Part shown: piece by piece, positions 1 to 9,000 of the stretch
Layout: every line of letters starts with the position of its first letter
Position numbering within the stretch: the first letter of the stretch is position 1
DNA from: an uncultured Lachnospiraceae bacterium
GTDB lineage: Bacteria > Bacillota > Clostridia > Lachnospirales > Lachnospiraceae
Assembly: GCA_910588775.1 (NCBI GenBank)
Contig: CAJURH010000004.1
Span: 97,226 to 123,276 of the forward strand
Length of the DNA stretch: 26,051 nucleotides
Direction of reading: 5' to 3'
Notes under the pieces: model-generated
Seen by the model: the letters and a program-made list of their open reading frames with translations, nothing else
The model's database searches: none
What the model was told of the DNA's origin: nothing
Made by a program: the position numbers and the translations under genes

Positions 1-398
1 TTTGCCAGCATTGCGGCGGACAGATTGACAAAGACTGCGTAATCTGCCCCAAATGCGGCAAACAGGTGGCGGATCTATCGCAGAACACTCCAGACAATTC
101 GTCTCCAATCATTATCAACAACAATAACTCATCCAGTTCAAGCGCCGCCAGCTCAGCCGGAGGCGGGCCGGGGATGATGGGTTACCCGGTGGGACGACCC
201 GTGAACAAGGTGGTCTATTGTCTTCTGGCTTTTTTCCTGGGCGGATTGGGCATACACAAATTTTATGCGGGTAAGACTATGATGGGTATTATTTACCTGG
301 TGTTCTGCTGCACAGGCATACCTGCCATTGTAGCTCTAATCGAATTTATTCTGGCCTTATTAAAACCGGCGGATATGAATGGAAATATATGGCTATAG
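1..398 (+). CDS. Zinc-ribbon / TM2 domain membrane protein (5' end outside window)
   Basis: The frame is open from the first bases of the window, so the start lies upstream. The visible N-terminal part has two CxxC pairs (CQHC and, after CVIC, CPKC), which is a double zinc-ribbon knuckle. A Ser/Asn/Gly-rich linker of about 35 residues follows. The C-terminal half is a TM2 domain: a first hydrophobic segment (CLLAFFLGGLGIHKFYAG, with the typical G-x-H-x-F-Y turn), then a second membrane segment ending at the stop. TM2 proteins are small membrane proteins mostly of unknown role, and the zinc-ribbon plus TM2 combination is common in Firmicutes. The GTG at 66 lies inside the zinc ribbon and is not a credible start. 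The gene converges on azlD across a terminator hairpin. The family call is secure; no specific function can be assigned. Confidence 0.88.
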   Translation, partial: CQHCGGQIDKDCVICPKCGKQVADLSQNTPDNSSPIIINNNNSSSSSAASSAGGGPGMMGYPVGRPVNKVVYCLLAFFLGGLGIHKFYAGKTMMGIIYLVFCCTGIPAIVALIEFILALLKPADMNGNIWL

Positions 399-420
399 CG
401 CCAGACTGTTTCCAATCTTC

Positions 421-460
421 TATAAAGGCACGCAACGGTGAACCGAAACGTGCCTTTATA
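421..460. terminator. Bidirectional terminator hairpin between TM2 gene and azlD
   Basis: A perfect 12-bp inverted repeat (TATAAAGGCACG at 421-432, CGTGCCTTTATA at 449-460) encloses a 16-base loop that can form a small CGG-TGAA-CCG inner hairpin. It lies between two convergent stop codons. The A/T-rich outer ends of the stem suit termination in both directions, although no long separate T-tract follows. Confidence 0.7.
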
Positions 461-484
461 TCTCATTTCATCACAAACAACTGT

Positions 485-811
485 CTAAAACGCCAACTGC
501 ACCAGCAGCATATAACAAATCGTCCCACCCGCCACGGACAGCAACATCTGCCTTTTCCAAAGATGCAATCCCACCACCACTCCTATGCTTATTAGTTCCG
601 GCATTCCATGACTTCCCGAAAACACCGACACATTTTTCAGACAATAAACCACCAGCAGCCCAAACACGGCCGACGGAAGGACTTTCCCCAGATATTGTAT
701 GTATTTGGGCGCAGGCTTACCCGGAGGGAAAAACAAAAACGGAAGAAACCGGGTCAGCGCCGTTCCCAGAACCGCCATTCCTATGGTAATCATCTGTTCC
801 GTAAACGACAT
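485..811 (-). CDS. azlD: AzlD-type branched-chain amino acid exporter small subunit
   Basis: This 108-residue, very hydrophobic protein has about four membrane segments. An N-terminal part with T-R-x-L-P-F, a P-x-x-Y/I-Q-Y-L-G-x-x-L-P-x-A-V-F-G-L-L-V-V-Y stretch and a terminal helix match the AzlD/YgaH family. AzlD partners AzlC in exporting branched-chain amino acids (or related amino acids) across the cytoplasmic membrane. The ATG at 811 is chosen because AAGGAGGGG lies just upstream and because the start sits 2 bases after the azlC stop. An upstream extension of this frame only overlaps azlC in another frame. It is translated with azlC and ends at the shared hairpin with the TM2 gene. The exported substrate cannot be read from the sequence. 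Confidence 0.9.
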   Translation of the reverse strand: MSFTEQMITIGMAVLGTALTRFLPFLFFPPGKPAPKYIQYLGKVLPSAVFGLLVVYCLKNVSVFSGSHGMPELISIGVVVGLHLWKRQMLLSVAGGTICYMLLVQLAF

Positions 812-813
812 CT

Positions 814-1518
814 CTACACCCCTCCTTTCTCCATAGGCTTCCTTATCAGCGTCAGAATGCCCAGCATGGCCACCATCGCCACGACAATAAAACGCTCCGC
901 CCCAAAAGCGATTAAACACAACAGCGAAATCCCAAGCCCCGCCAAAGCGCTGGCATGATTCTTCTCTTTCATCCACTGTTCCAGAAAGATAACCACAAAC
1001 ATGGCCGTCATGACAAATTCCAACCCTTCTGTGTTAAATTTAATCAGCGAACCGAAAATCCCGCCCAATGTGGAGCCTGAAAACCAGTAAAAATGATTCA
1101 AAAGCGTCACGAAAAACATGAACCACCCCCGATCCACATCCTCCGGAATCTGAACTGTGTAGTTAATGGAAAAACTCTCGTCGCACATGCCGAAAATCAA
1201 ATAGGCATCTTTCCATCCATTTCCCCGGTAATGGTCCAACATGGAAATCCCGTAGAACAAGTGCCTGGCGTTAATCATAAGCGTCATAACCAACGCCTGC
1301 AGCGGATTAAACGCCCCCAGCAGCAAATTCACCATGACAAACTCCACCGATCCCGCGAAAATAGTCAAGCTCATCAACATCGGATACCAGAAGCTGAACC
1401 CGGATACATGCATATAAATCCCATAAGTCAACCCAAGAAACCAAAATCCCGCAAAAATAGGAATCGTATGGGGAAACGCCGTTTGAAAAGCTTTTTTCAG
1501 TTGTGTCCTTTTTCCCAT
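814..1518 (-). CDS. azlC: AzlC-type branched-chain amino acid exporter large subunit
   Basis: A membrane protein of 234 residues. The N-terminal H-T-I-P-I-F-A-G-F...L-G-L-T-Y-G segment, the A-G-S-V-E-F-V segment and the N-A-R-H-L-F-Y-G-I-S-M motif are hallmarks of the AzlC/YgaZ family, followed by several more membrane helices. With AzlD it forms a proton-coupled amino acid efflux pair; in Bacillus this system gives azaleucine resistance and is controlled by AzlB. No Lrp-type regulator gene is next to it here. The ATG at 1518 is preferred over an upstream in-frame start at 1629, because the upstream extension (rich in charged residues and lacking a family match) runs through the likely promoter. 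A purine-rich AAGAAGGGA ribosome site precedes 1518. Confidence 0.9.
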   Translation of the reverse strand: MGKRTQLKKAFQTAFPHTIPIFAGFWFLGLTYGIYMHVSGFSFWYPMLMSLTIFAGSVEFVMVNLLLGAFNPLQALVMTLMINARHLFYGISMLDHYRGNGWKDAYLIFGMCDESFSINYTVQIPEDVDRGWFMFFVTLLNHFYWFSGSTLGGIFGSLIKFNTEGLEFVMTAMFVVIFLEQWMKEKNHASALAGLGISLLCLIAFGAERFIVVAMVAMLGILTLIRKPMEKGGV

Positions 1519-1563
1519 GCCCCGCGTCTTCCCTTCTTTGTAAATCTTTTTTTGTATCTTCCA

Positions 1564-1592
1564 ATCATACCACCTGCCGTGGCTGCAATCAA
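1564..1592 (-). promoter_or_regulatory. Putative promoter of azlCD
   Basis: Read on the minus strand, TTGATT (1592-1587) is followed after 17 bases by TATGAT (1569-1564). Transcription would start near 1557, about 40 bases before the azlC ATG. It is divergent from the TetR operon. Confidence 0.5.
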
Positions 1593-1644
1593 TTCTTTCT
1601 GACAAAAAAACCATTCTACGTCTTCCCAAAAACGGTCAATGGCG

Positions 1645-1650
1645 TATAAT
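1645..1650 (+). promoter_or_regulatory. Putative -10 box of the TetR-ABC operon
   Basis: There is a perfect TATAAT, with the TetR start codon 34 bases downstream. The -35 region at the expected distance is poor (CTTCCC), so the promoter may be weak or assisted. No convincing palindromic TetR operator could be picked out around it by eye. Confidence 0.35.
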
Positions 1651-1683
1651 GATAATGAACCGATGCGGTTAAAGGAGGATGCC

Positions 1684-2300
1684 ATGAACGAAAAGTTTTT
1701 CTCCCTGCCCACAGAAAAACAAGAAGCCATCATCAACGCAGGCTTTCACGTTTTTTCACAAAATTCCTATAAAAAAAGCCCCATGAGCGAAATCGCCGCA
1801 GCTGCAGGCATCAGCAAATCCCTGCTCTTTCACTATTTTCACAACAAGAAAGAACTCTATCTGTTCCTGTGGGAAAAATGCGCGCAGATTACCATAGACG
1901 CCCTGGAAAACAGCGGCTGCTACCGCCAAACAGACCTGTTCGAATCCATGAAAATCGGAATGTGGGCAAAGCTTCAGCTCATGCGGCGCTACCCCAGCCT
2001 GGGCGCCTTCGCCATGAAAGTTTACTACGAGAAAGACCCAGCTGTGTGCGCCGACGTGCAAAAAAGCATCGAAAAACACGCCGCCTACAAGACAAACGCA
2101 ACTCTGTTAAATTTTAACCCAGACCAATTCATTCCCGGCCTGGACCTGGAAATGATGTACCAGGACATGTACTGGGCCACTGAAGGCTACCTGTGGGAAA
2201 AGACCCAGCAGGGCTGCCTGGACGTGGATGAAATTGAGCGGAATTTTTTGAAACTGATTGATTTCTGGAAATCCATTTACGCAAGAAAAGGAGAGCCGAC

Positions 2301-2304
<4 letters not shown>
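1684..2304 (+). CDS. TetR/AcrR-family transcriptional regulator
   Basis: This 206-residue protein has a classic TetR N-terminal DNA-binding domain at residues 1-60: E-K-Q-E-A-I-I-N-A-G-F...F, then an HTH with M-S-E-I-A-A-A-A-G-I-S-K-S-L-L-F-H-Y-F and the usual K-K-E-L-Y-L-F. The C-terminal ligand and dimer domain is divergent, as usual. The ATG at 1684 follows AAAGGAGG by 5 bases; an in-frame start at 1639 would include the -10 box and the ribosome site in the coding region and is rejected. Its stop overlaps the ATG of the ABC ATPase (ATGA), so the three genes are translationally coupled. The likely role is repression of its own operon until an exporter substrate or membrane stress signal binds, which is inferred from the family and layout. 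The ligand is unknown. Confidence 0.9.
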
Positions 2305-3178
<874 letters not shown>

Positions 3179-3182
<4 letters not shown>

Positions 3183-3964
3183 TTCTCTTAAAACATGAAT
3201 GCAGGCAGGGCTTCAAATCCCTAGCCGTTTGGAGCGCCTCCATTGGATTTTTCCTTGTGATCTGCGTGTTCCTGTATCCAGAGATGGAAAACGAGATGAA
3301 AGACGTCAGCAATGTGTTCTCCTCCATGGGCGCATTCACCGCCGCTTTCGGCATGGACCGGCTGGACTTTGGAGAACTGACCGGATTCTATGCCATCGAA
3401 TGCGGCAACATTTTGGGCCTGGGAGGCGCATTCTTTTGCTCCCTTCTGGCCACAGGCATCCTGGCCAAAGAGGAAAAAGGCCGGACTGCAGAATTCCTTC
3501 TGACCCATCCCATCGGCAGGAGCCATCTGCTGACGGAAAAACTGGCGGCGGTCGTCCTACAGATTATCCTGATGAACCTACTAATCTTTGCACTGCCCAC
3601 CGCGTCCATCGCCTTAATTGGTGAGAAAATCCCCTGGAAGGAAATCTGCCTGCTGCACCTGGCCAATTTCCTGGCGCAAATAGAATTGGCCTGCATATGT
3701 TTCGGCGTTTCCGCTTTTCTACGCCGCAGCGGTCTGGGCATTGGGCTGGGCATCGCCACCGTCCTGTATTTCCTGAATATTCTATCCAACATATCCCAGC
3801 AGGCCGATTTTCTCAAATATTTCACGCCTTTTGGCTATACCGAAGGCGCGGATATTCTGACAAATGGACATCTGGATGGGGAGAAAATTCTGCTGGGGAT
3901 GGGACTGGCCCTGGTTGGCGTATGCGCCGCTTATTGGAAATATTGTGGGAAAGATATTCAGTGA
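3179..3964 (+). CDS. ABC-2 type transporter permease
   Basis: A 261-residue membrane protein with about six hydrophobic segments at residues 17-33, 75-96, 121-148, 157-180, 186-205 and 235-253. Between the second and third lies K-E-E-K-G-R-T-A-E-F-L-L-T-H-P-I-G-R (97-114), a coupling element characteristic of ABC-2/NatB-like permeases that contacts the ATPase. The start ATG overlaps the ATPase stop (ATGA). It pairs with the upstream ATPase; a homodimer of this permease with two ATPases is the expected export complex. No terminator is obvious after the stop, and the next operon has its own promoter starting 35 bases downstream. Confidence 0.88.
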
Positions 3965-3998
3965 ATGATTCCCAAATCCAACTAATACACACTCTAGA

Positions 3999-4027
3999 TT
4001 GAACAAACGAAGCTTGCATGTTATAAT
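3999..4027 (+). promoter_or_regulatory. Promoter of the restriction-modification-like operon
   Basis: TTGAAC (3999-4004), a 17-base spacer and a perfect TATAAT (4022-4027) give a near-consensus sigma-A promoter. Transcription would begin near 4034, upstream of the ribosome site at 4061. This shows that the in-frame TTG at 3999 is the -35 box rather than a start codon. Confidence 0.75.
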
Positions 4028-4060
4028 CATTCTATCATTTTCATCTGCACACACGCAGCC

Positions 4061-4079
4061 AAAGGGGGACCTTCATTTG
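4061..4079 (+). promoter_or_regulatory. Ribosome binding site and TTG start of the first methylase gene
   Basis: AAAGGGGGA at 4061-4069 is followed after 7 bases by TTG at 4077-4079, in frame with the methylase. No in-frame ATG or GTG is nearby, and conserved-looking sequence (D-E-I-L-R-I-H-S-L-K-L-L-D) begins five codons later. A TTG start implies modest translation. Confidence 0.7.
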
Positions 4080-5006
4080 ATTATCGGAATTCAAGACGAA
4101 ATACTGCGGATACACTCCCTCAAACTGCTGGACAAGCTTCTGAAAGACAAAACCACGAAGACAAACATTCTCTGGGCCACGGATGCCTACAACGCGCTCG
4201 GCGCCGACTACCAGCGGGATAAGGAAATCACTTCCCCACTGATTACAGGACCCTGCTCTGGGATCATCAAAAACCGGGCGAGAAAAGCTCTGGAACAGCA
4301 GTCGGAACGGACCCGGCAACGGGCTGAAGTATTCACGCCGCTGTGGATCTGCAATAAGATGAACAATTACGCCGACGAAGCCTGGTTTGGGAGACCAGAT
4401 GTTTTCAACATAGCCGGAGCGCCCACCGAAAAAGTCATATTTTCCGAAAAGCAGTCTTGGAAAAAATACGTTGACTCCAGACGGCTGGAAATCACTTGCG
4501 GCGAAGCCCCTTATCTGGTAAGCAGATACGACGTATCCACCGGCGAGAGCATCCGGCTAGAAAACCGGATTGGCATTCTGGACCGCAAAATCCGGGTGGT
4601 AAATGAAAATACAGACAGTGAAAGCGAATGGGTAAAATGGGTGACCCGGGCATTTCAATCCACTTACGGATACGAATTTCAGGGAGATAATCTGCTGATT
4701 GCCCGGGTAAATCTGCTGATGACCTACGAAGAATATCTCACAGAACGCTGGAGACGAAAACCCACCCCAAGAGAATATCTGGCCATCGCAAATATAATCA
4801 CATGGAATCTTTGGCAGATGGACGGACTGACCGGAACCATTCCCTACTGTAAAGCTGCGGAGGAATACCACCAAATGACCATGCATGACTGGCTGACAAA
4901 AGACCAGGAAAAACCGCTGGAAACCACACAGCCCCACTGCCGGATATACGATTGGCGGGGAGAGGCCAGCCTTGAATATTTAGAAATGTTTGAAAGGGGA
5001 AAGTGA
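4077..5006 (+). CDS. N6-adenine DNA methyltransferase-like subunit, AdoMet-binding half (Eco57I-like system)
   Basis: A protein of 309 residues from the TTG at 4077. After a helical N-terminus it has R-A-E-V-F-T-P-L-W-I-C-N-K-M (about 82-95), the motif X region that precedes the cofactor site in gamma-class adenine methylases. L-E-I-T-C-G-E-A-P-Y-L (137-147) aligns with motif I (D-P-x-C-G-S-G-x-F-L) but lacks the second glycine. L-D-R-K-I-R-V-V-N-E-N (168-178) and a W-N-L-W-Q-M-D-G-L block (243-251) follow. I recall these blocks in proteins annotated as restriction endonuclease subunit M. There is no NPPY motif: that lies at the N-terminus of the next protein, which starts 1 base after this stop in another frame. 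It is probably the cofactor-binding or structural half of a split methylase. The family is well supported; catalytic competence is uncertain. Confidence 0.75.
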   Translation: MIIGIQDEILRIHSLKLLDKLLKDKTTKTNILWATDAYNALGADYQRDKEITSPLITGPCSGIIKNRARKALEQQSERTRQRAEVFTPLWICNKMNNYADEAWFGRPDVFNIAGAPTEKVIFSEKQSWKKYVDSRRLEITCGEAPYLVSRYDVSTGESIRLENRIGILDRKIRVVNENTDSESEWVKWVTRAFQSTYGYEFQGDNLLIARVNLLMTYEEYLTERWRRKPTPREYLAIANIITWNLWQMDGLTGTIPYCKAAEEYHQMTMHDWLTKDQEKPLETTQPHCRIYDWRGEASLEYLEMFERGK

Positions 5007-5007
5007 T

Positions 5008-6045
5008 ATGAAATTCGATTTTATAATTGGGAATCCTCCATATCAGGATGAAGTAATTGGTGAAAATAAAACATTTGCTCCACCAATTTATCATAAATTT
5101 CTCGAAAATGCCTATTCCATTTCGGATGTAGTTGAAATGATTCATCCAGCCAGATTTTTATTTAATGCGGGAAATACGCCCAAGCAATGGAATAAATTTA
5201 TGCTTTCCAATCCACATTTGAAAGTTTTATATTATGAAAAAGATAGCTCCAAAATATTTACTAATACCGAAATTAAAGGCGGCATTGCCATTACTTATCA
5301 CGCGAAAAAAGAAAACTTTGGGGAAATCGGAACCTTTACCGCATATCCACATTTAAATTCTATCCTTGGAAAAGTAAAACAGCACACGGCCTTCAAAAAA
5401 TTCAGTGCAATCGTAGTTACACGTACGGCATATAAATTAACGGAGTCTATGCATAGTGACCATCCCGAAGCCATAAGCCAACTGAGCAATGGACATGCCT
5501 ATGATATGTCAACCAATATATTTGAGCGACTTCCGCAAATCTTCTTTGATGAAAAACCAAACGATAAATTTAGATACATCCAAATTTTAGGCCGTGAAAA
5601 TAATGAAAGAATCCATAAATATATCCGAACTGATTATGTAAATGAAGTTTGCAACCTATATAAATATAAAATATTTTTGCCAAGCGCAAACGGAAATGGC
5701 TCCTTTGGAGAAACACTTTCATCGCCAACGATTGCTGAACCGGGGATTGGCGCAACCGAAACTTTTGTCAGCATAGGCAGCTTTGTTTCATTTGAAGAAT
5801 GCAATGCAGCGTTAAAATATATCAAAACAAAATTTACCAGAGCGCTTCTTGGCGTCTTAAAAGTGACTCAACATATTACGCCAGAAAAATGGGCTTACGT
5901 CCCACTCCAGGATTTCACCCAACAATCCGACATAGACTGGTCAAAATCCATAAAAGAAATCGACCAGCAGCTATACGCCAAATACAATCTGGATGAAAAT
6001 GAAATCGATTTTATCGAATCCCACGTAAAGGAGATGAGCGAATAA
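5008..6045 (+). CDS. Eco57I-like adenine methyltransferase catalytic half (NPPY) with target-recognition region
   Basis: A protein of 345 residues whose first residues, M-K-F-D-F-I-I-G-N-P-P-Y-Q, are motif IV, the catalytic N-P-P-Y (9-12) of N6-adenine methylases. V-E-M-I-H-P-A-R-F-L-F-N-A-G and E-I-K-G-G-I-A-I-T-Y-H resemble later catalytic-domain motifs. The remaining 200 or so residues probably recognise the DNA target. It contains no cofactor-binding motif I, so it must work with gene 1 and/or the C-terminus of gene 3. The ATG at 5008 follows AAAGGGGA; an in-frame TTG at 4990 lies inside the previous gene and overlaps that ribosome site. Its stop overlaps the next ATG by one base (TAATG). 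Base composition is much more AT-rich than both neighbours up to about 5880, suggesting replacement of this specificity segment by recombination. Confidence 0.82.
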   Translation: MKFDFIIGNPPYQDEVIGENKTFAPPIYHKFLENAYSISDVVEMIHPARFLFNAGNTPKQWNKFMLSNPHLKVLYYEKDSSKIFTNTEIKGGIAITYHAKKENFGEIGTFTAYPHLNSILGKVKQHTAFKKFSAIVVTRTAYKLTESMHSDHPEAISQLSNGHAYDMSTNIFERLPQIFFDEKPNDKFRYIQILGRENNERIHKYIRTDYVNEVCNLYKYKIFLPSANGNGSFGETLSSPTIAEPGIGATETFVSIGSFVSFEECNAALKYIKTKFTRALLGVLKVTQHITPEKWAYVPLQDFTQQSDIDWSKSIKEIDQQLYAKYNLDENEIDFIESHVKEMSE

Positions 6046-9000
6046 TGGCCAACACCCCAAAAATCAAATCCTTTACCCGCGTCATTCCCATGATCTACGC
6101 CTACAATACCCCTGGCGTTACCTATCACGACGGCTGGACCAAAATCGGGTACACAGAGAAGCAGACGGTAGCCCAGCGAATCGCGCAGCAGACCCACACC
6201 GCCGATATCCGCTGGGAATTGGCCTGGCAGGACAACGCCATGTACAAAGACGGGTCTGGAGAATATTTCACAGACCGGGATTTCCACTCTTTTCTGACAT
6301 CAGAAAAGAACATAAAGCGGGAACCAGGCACGGAATGGTTTCGCATCGACGGCCCACAGTCCCAAGATTATTTCAATGTGTTTTCACGCCGGGAAATTTC
6401 GAAAAACACAGAAGAAAAGCGCACCTATGACTTGCGGGAAGAACAGCAAGAAGCAGTCACCATCACCAAATCCTATTTTGAAAACGGAGGAACAGAATTT
6501 CTGTGGAACGCCAAGCCCAGATTTGGGAAAACGCTGACCGCTTATGATTTCATTCAGAAAATGGGGTTTACGAAAGTCCTGATTGTCACAAACAGGCCCA
6601 GCATCGCCAACTCATGGGCGGATGACTTCCGCAAATTCATCGGATGGCAGGGCAAGCTCTGTTTCGTGTCGGACACGGAAGCCCTAAAAGGCAAGGCGGG
6701 CGTGTTCACCCGCGACCAATACCGCGCGTCTATGCAAAGCCAGGAAGAAATAAAAGGCATGGTGGCGTTTGAATCCCTGCAGGGACTGAAAGGCTCCGTC
6801 TATTTTGGCGGTCTCCACGACAAACTGCTCTGGATAAGCCAGTTGGAGTTCGACCTTCTGATTGTGGACGAAGCCCAGGAAGGCGTGGACACCATGCGGA
6901 CAGACCGGGCCTTTTGCAATATCCACCGAAAACACACCTTATACCTGTCCGGCACCCCTTTTAAAGCGCTGGCAAATGAACAATTTTCCAAAGACCAAAT
7001 CTACAACTGGTCCTATGCCGATGAACAGGAGGCCAAAGAAAGCTGGGACAAAGAAGATTACAATCCATACGAAGCCCTGCCCCGGCTAACTCTGTACACC
7101 TATCAGTTGTCCAACATGATTCACGGACAGATTCAAAAAGAAATCGACCTGTCCGGGGACGGCACTGCGGTGGACTACGCCTTCGACCTGAATGAATTTT
7201 TCGCCACAAACGAAAGTGGAAAGTTTGTCCACGAAGAACAGATTCGAAAGTTCCTCCATGCACTGTCCACCCAGGAAAAATACCCTTTCTCCACACCGGA
7301 ACTAAGGCAGGAACTGTCACATACCCTGTGGCTGTTAAACCGCGTCAGCAGCGCAAAAGCCCTGGCCAAATTATTGAAAGACGATGCATTTAAGGAGACC
7401 TTTGGCCAGCACAAAATCGTATTGGCCGCCGGAGACGGCAAGCTGGACGAGACGGATGTTTCACAGGAATCATTTGACCGGGTACAAAAGGCCATTGCGG
7501 AAAATGAGAAGACTATCACCTTAAGCGTGGGGCAGCTTACCGTTGGCGTGACAATTCCAAAGTGGAGCGGCGTTCTCATGCTCTGCAATATGCAAAGTCC
7601 CTCCGCCTATATGCAGGCCGCCTTTCGCGCGCAAAACCCCTGCGTCATAACGAGAAACAACCAGCGGTTCCGAAAAGAAAACGCCTACATATTCGACTTT
7701 GACCCTGCCCGAACGCTGATTATTTTTGACGAGTTTGCAAATAATTTATCTGCCCAGACGGGAACTGGCGACAGCCGCAAGGACAACATCCGGCGACTTT
7801 TGAACTTCTTCCCTGTTCTGGGTGAAGATGATGAAGGACGGATGGTGGAGCTGGACGCCGCACAGACCCTCTCCATCCCCAGAATGCTCAAGAGCCGGGA
7901 AGTGGTCCGCCACGGATTTATGTCCAACTTCCTTTTCCAAAACATTAGCAACGTGTTTGGTGCGCCGGGCATCGTCCAGGAGATTGTGGAAAAACTGACG
8001 CCCGCCCAGGAAGACCCGAAGAAGCGGGAAAAAGACGCCATTGAACGCATTTCCCATGTGTCCGTGGACGAAAATGGAGAACCCCAGATTTCCAACGAAA
8101 TCGTAATCGGCCAGACACAGAACCTGTTTGGCCCAAAATTTTACGAGAAAACCCGTCGGGAAATAGAGCCGCTGGTTCTTGCCCTAGACGAAAACGCCCC
8201 TGCCGCACAGGTGGAATCTCAGGTGAAAGCGCTGGCAGATACAGTGAAAGAAACCATGAAACAAGACGTGGTCACCCCAGTTCTGGACGCGTACAACGCA
8301 AAGCGCGGCGCTCAAAAGCGGATAAAACAGCAAATCGACCGGGAAATTGACCGCAAATTTCAACAAATTCAAGAGGACCATATGCAACAAACCAACATTG
8401 CAAAAGCCGAATATCATCGCCAAAAACAGGAGGCAAATACGCCCTCCCAGATCCAGGAGGCCGAAAACCAGTACAAAACCAACCTGGAACATGCCATGAA
8501 AACATTTATGGAAAACGTGCAGGAAACCGTTGAGAGCGCCATTCAGGAGAAACCAAAAGAAATCGTGGAACAGATGGAACGGCAAAAAGCGGTGGAGGAA
8601 AAGAAGACCGTGGAAGATTCCATCCGGGCGCATCTTCGCGGATTTGCCCGAACCATTCCCAGCTTCATCATGGCCTACGGAGACGGGCGTTTAACCTTGG
8701 AGAATTTCGACGACTATACGGAAGCGGATGTTTTCCAGGAAGTCACCGGCATTTCAGAAGATGATTTTCGCTTTCTTCGGGACGGCGGCGATTACGTGGA
8801 CCCGGAAACCGGCGAAACCGCCCACTTCGCCGGACATTTATTTGACGAAACTGTGTTCAATGATTCCATCGAAGAATTCTGGAAAAAGAAGCAGGCGCTT
8901 GCGGATTATTTTGACGAAACCCAGGAAGAAGATATTTTCGACTATATCCCACCTCAGAAAACCAACCAGATATTTACGCCAAAATGGGTGGTGAAAAAAA

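Noticed and set aside
812..976. Upstream extension of the azlD frame
   Set aside because: It overlaps azlC in another frame and lacks AzlD similarity; a good ribosome site and ATG exist at 811.
1519..1629. N-terminal extension of azlC from an in-frame start at 1629
   Set aside because: It crosses the predicted azlC promoter, and the residues do not resemble the membrane family; a ribosome site supports 1518.
3999..4076. 26-codon N-terminal extension of the first methylase gene from TTG at 3999
   Set aside because: The TTG is part of the -35 box and the segment contains the -10 box, the transcription start and the ribosome site; the sequence has no methylase-like features.
8184..8633. 149-residue minus-strand frame rich in Phe, Leu, His and Gly within the helicase gene
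   Set aside because: Its composition is that of the antisense of the Glu/Lys/Gln-rich coiled-coil region; no ribosome site or recognised domain.
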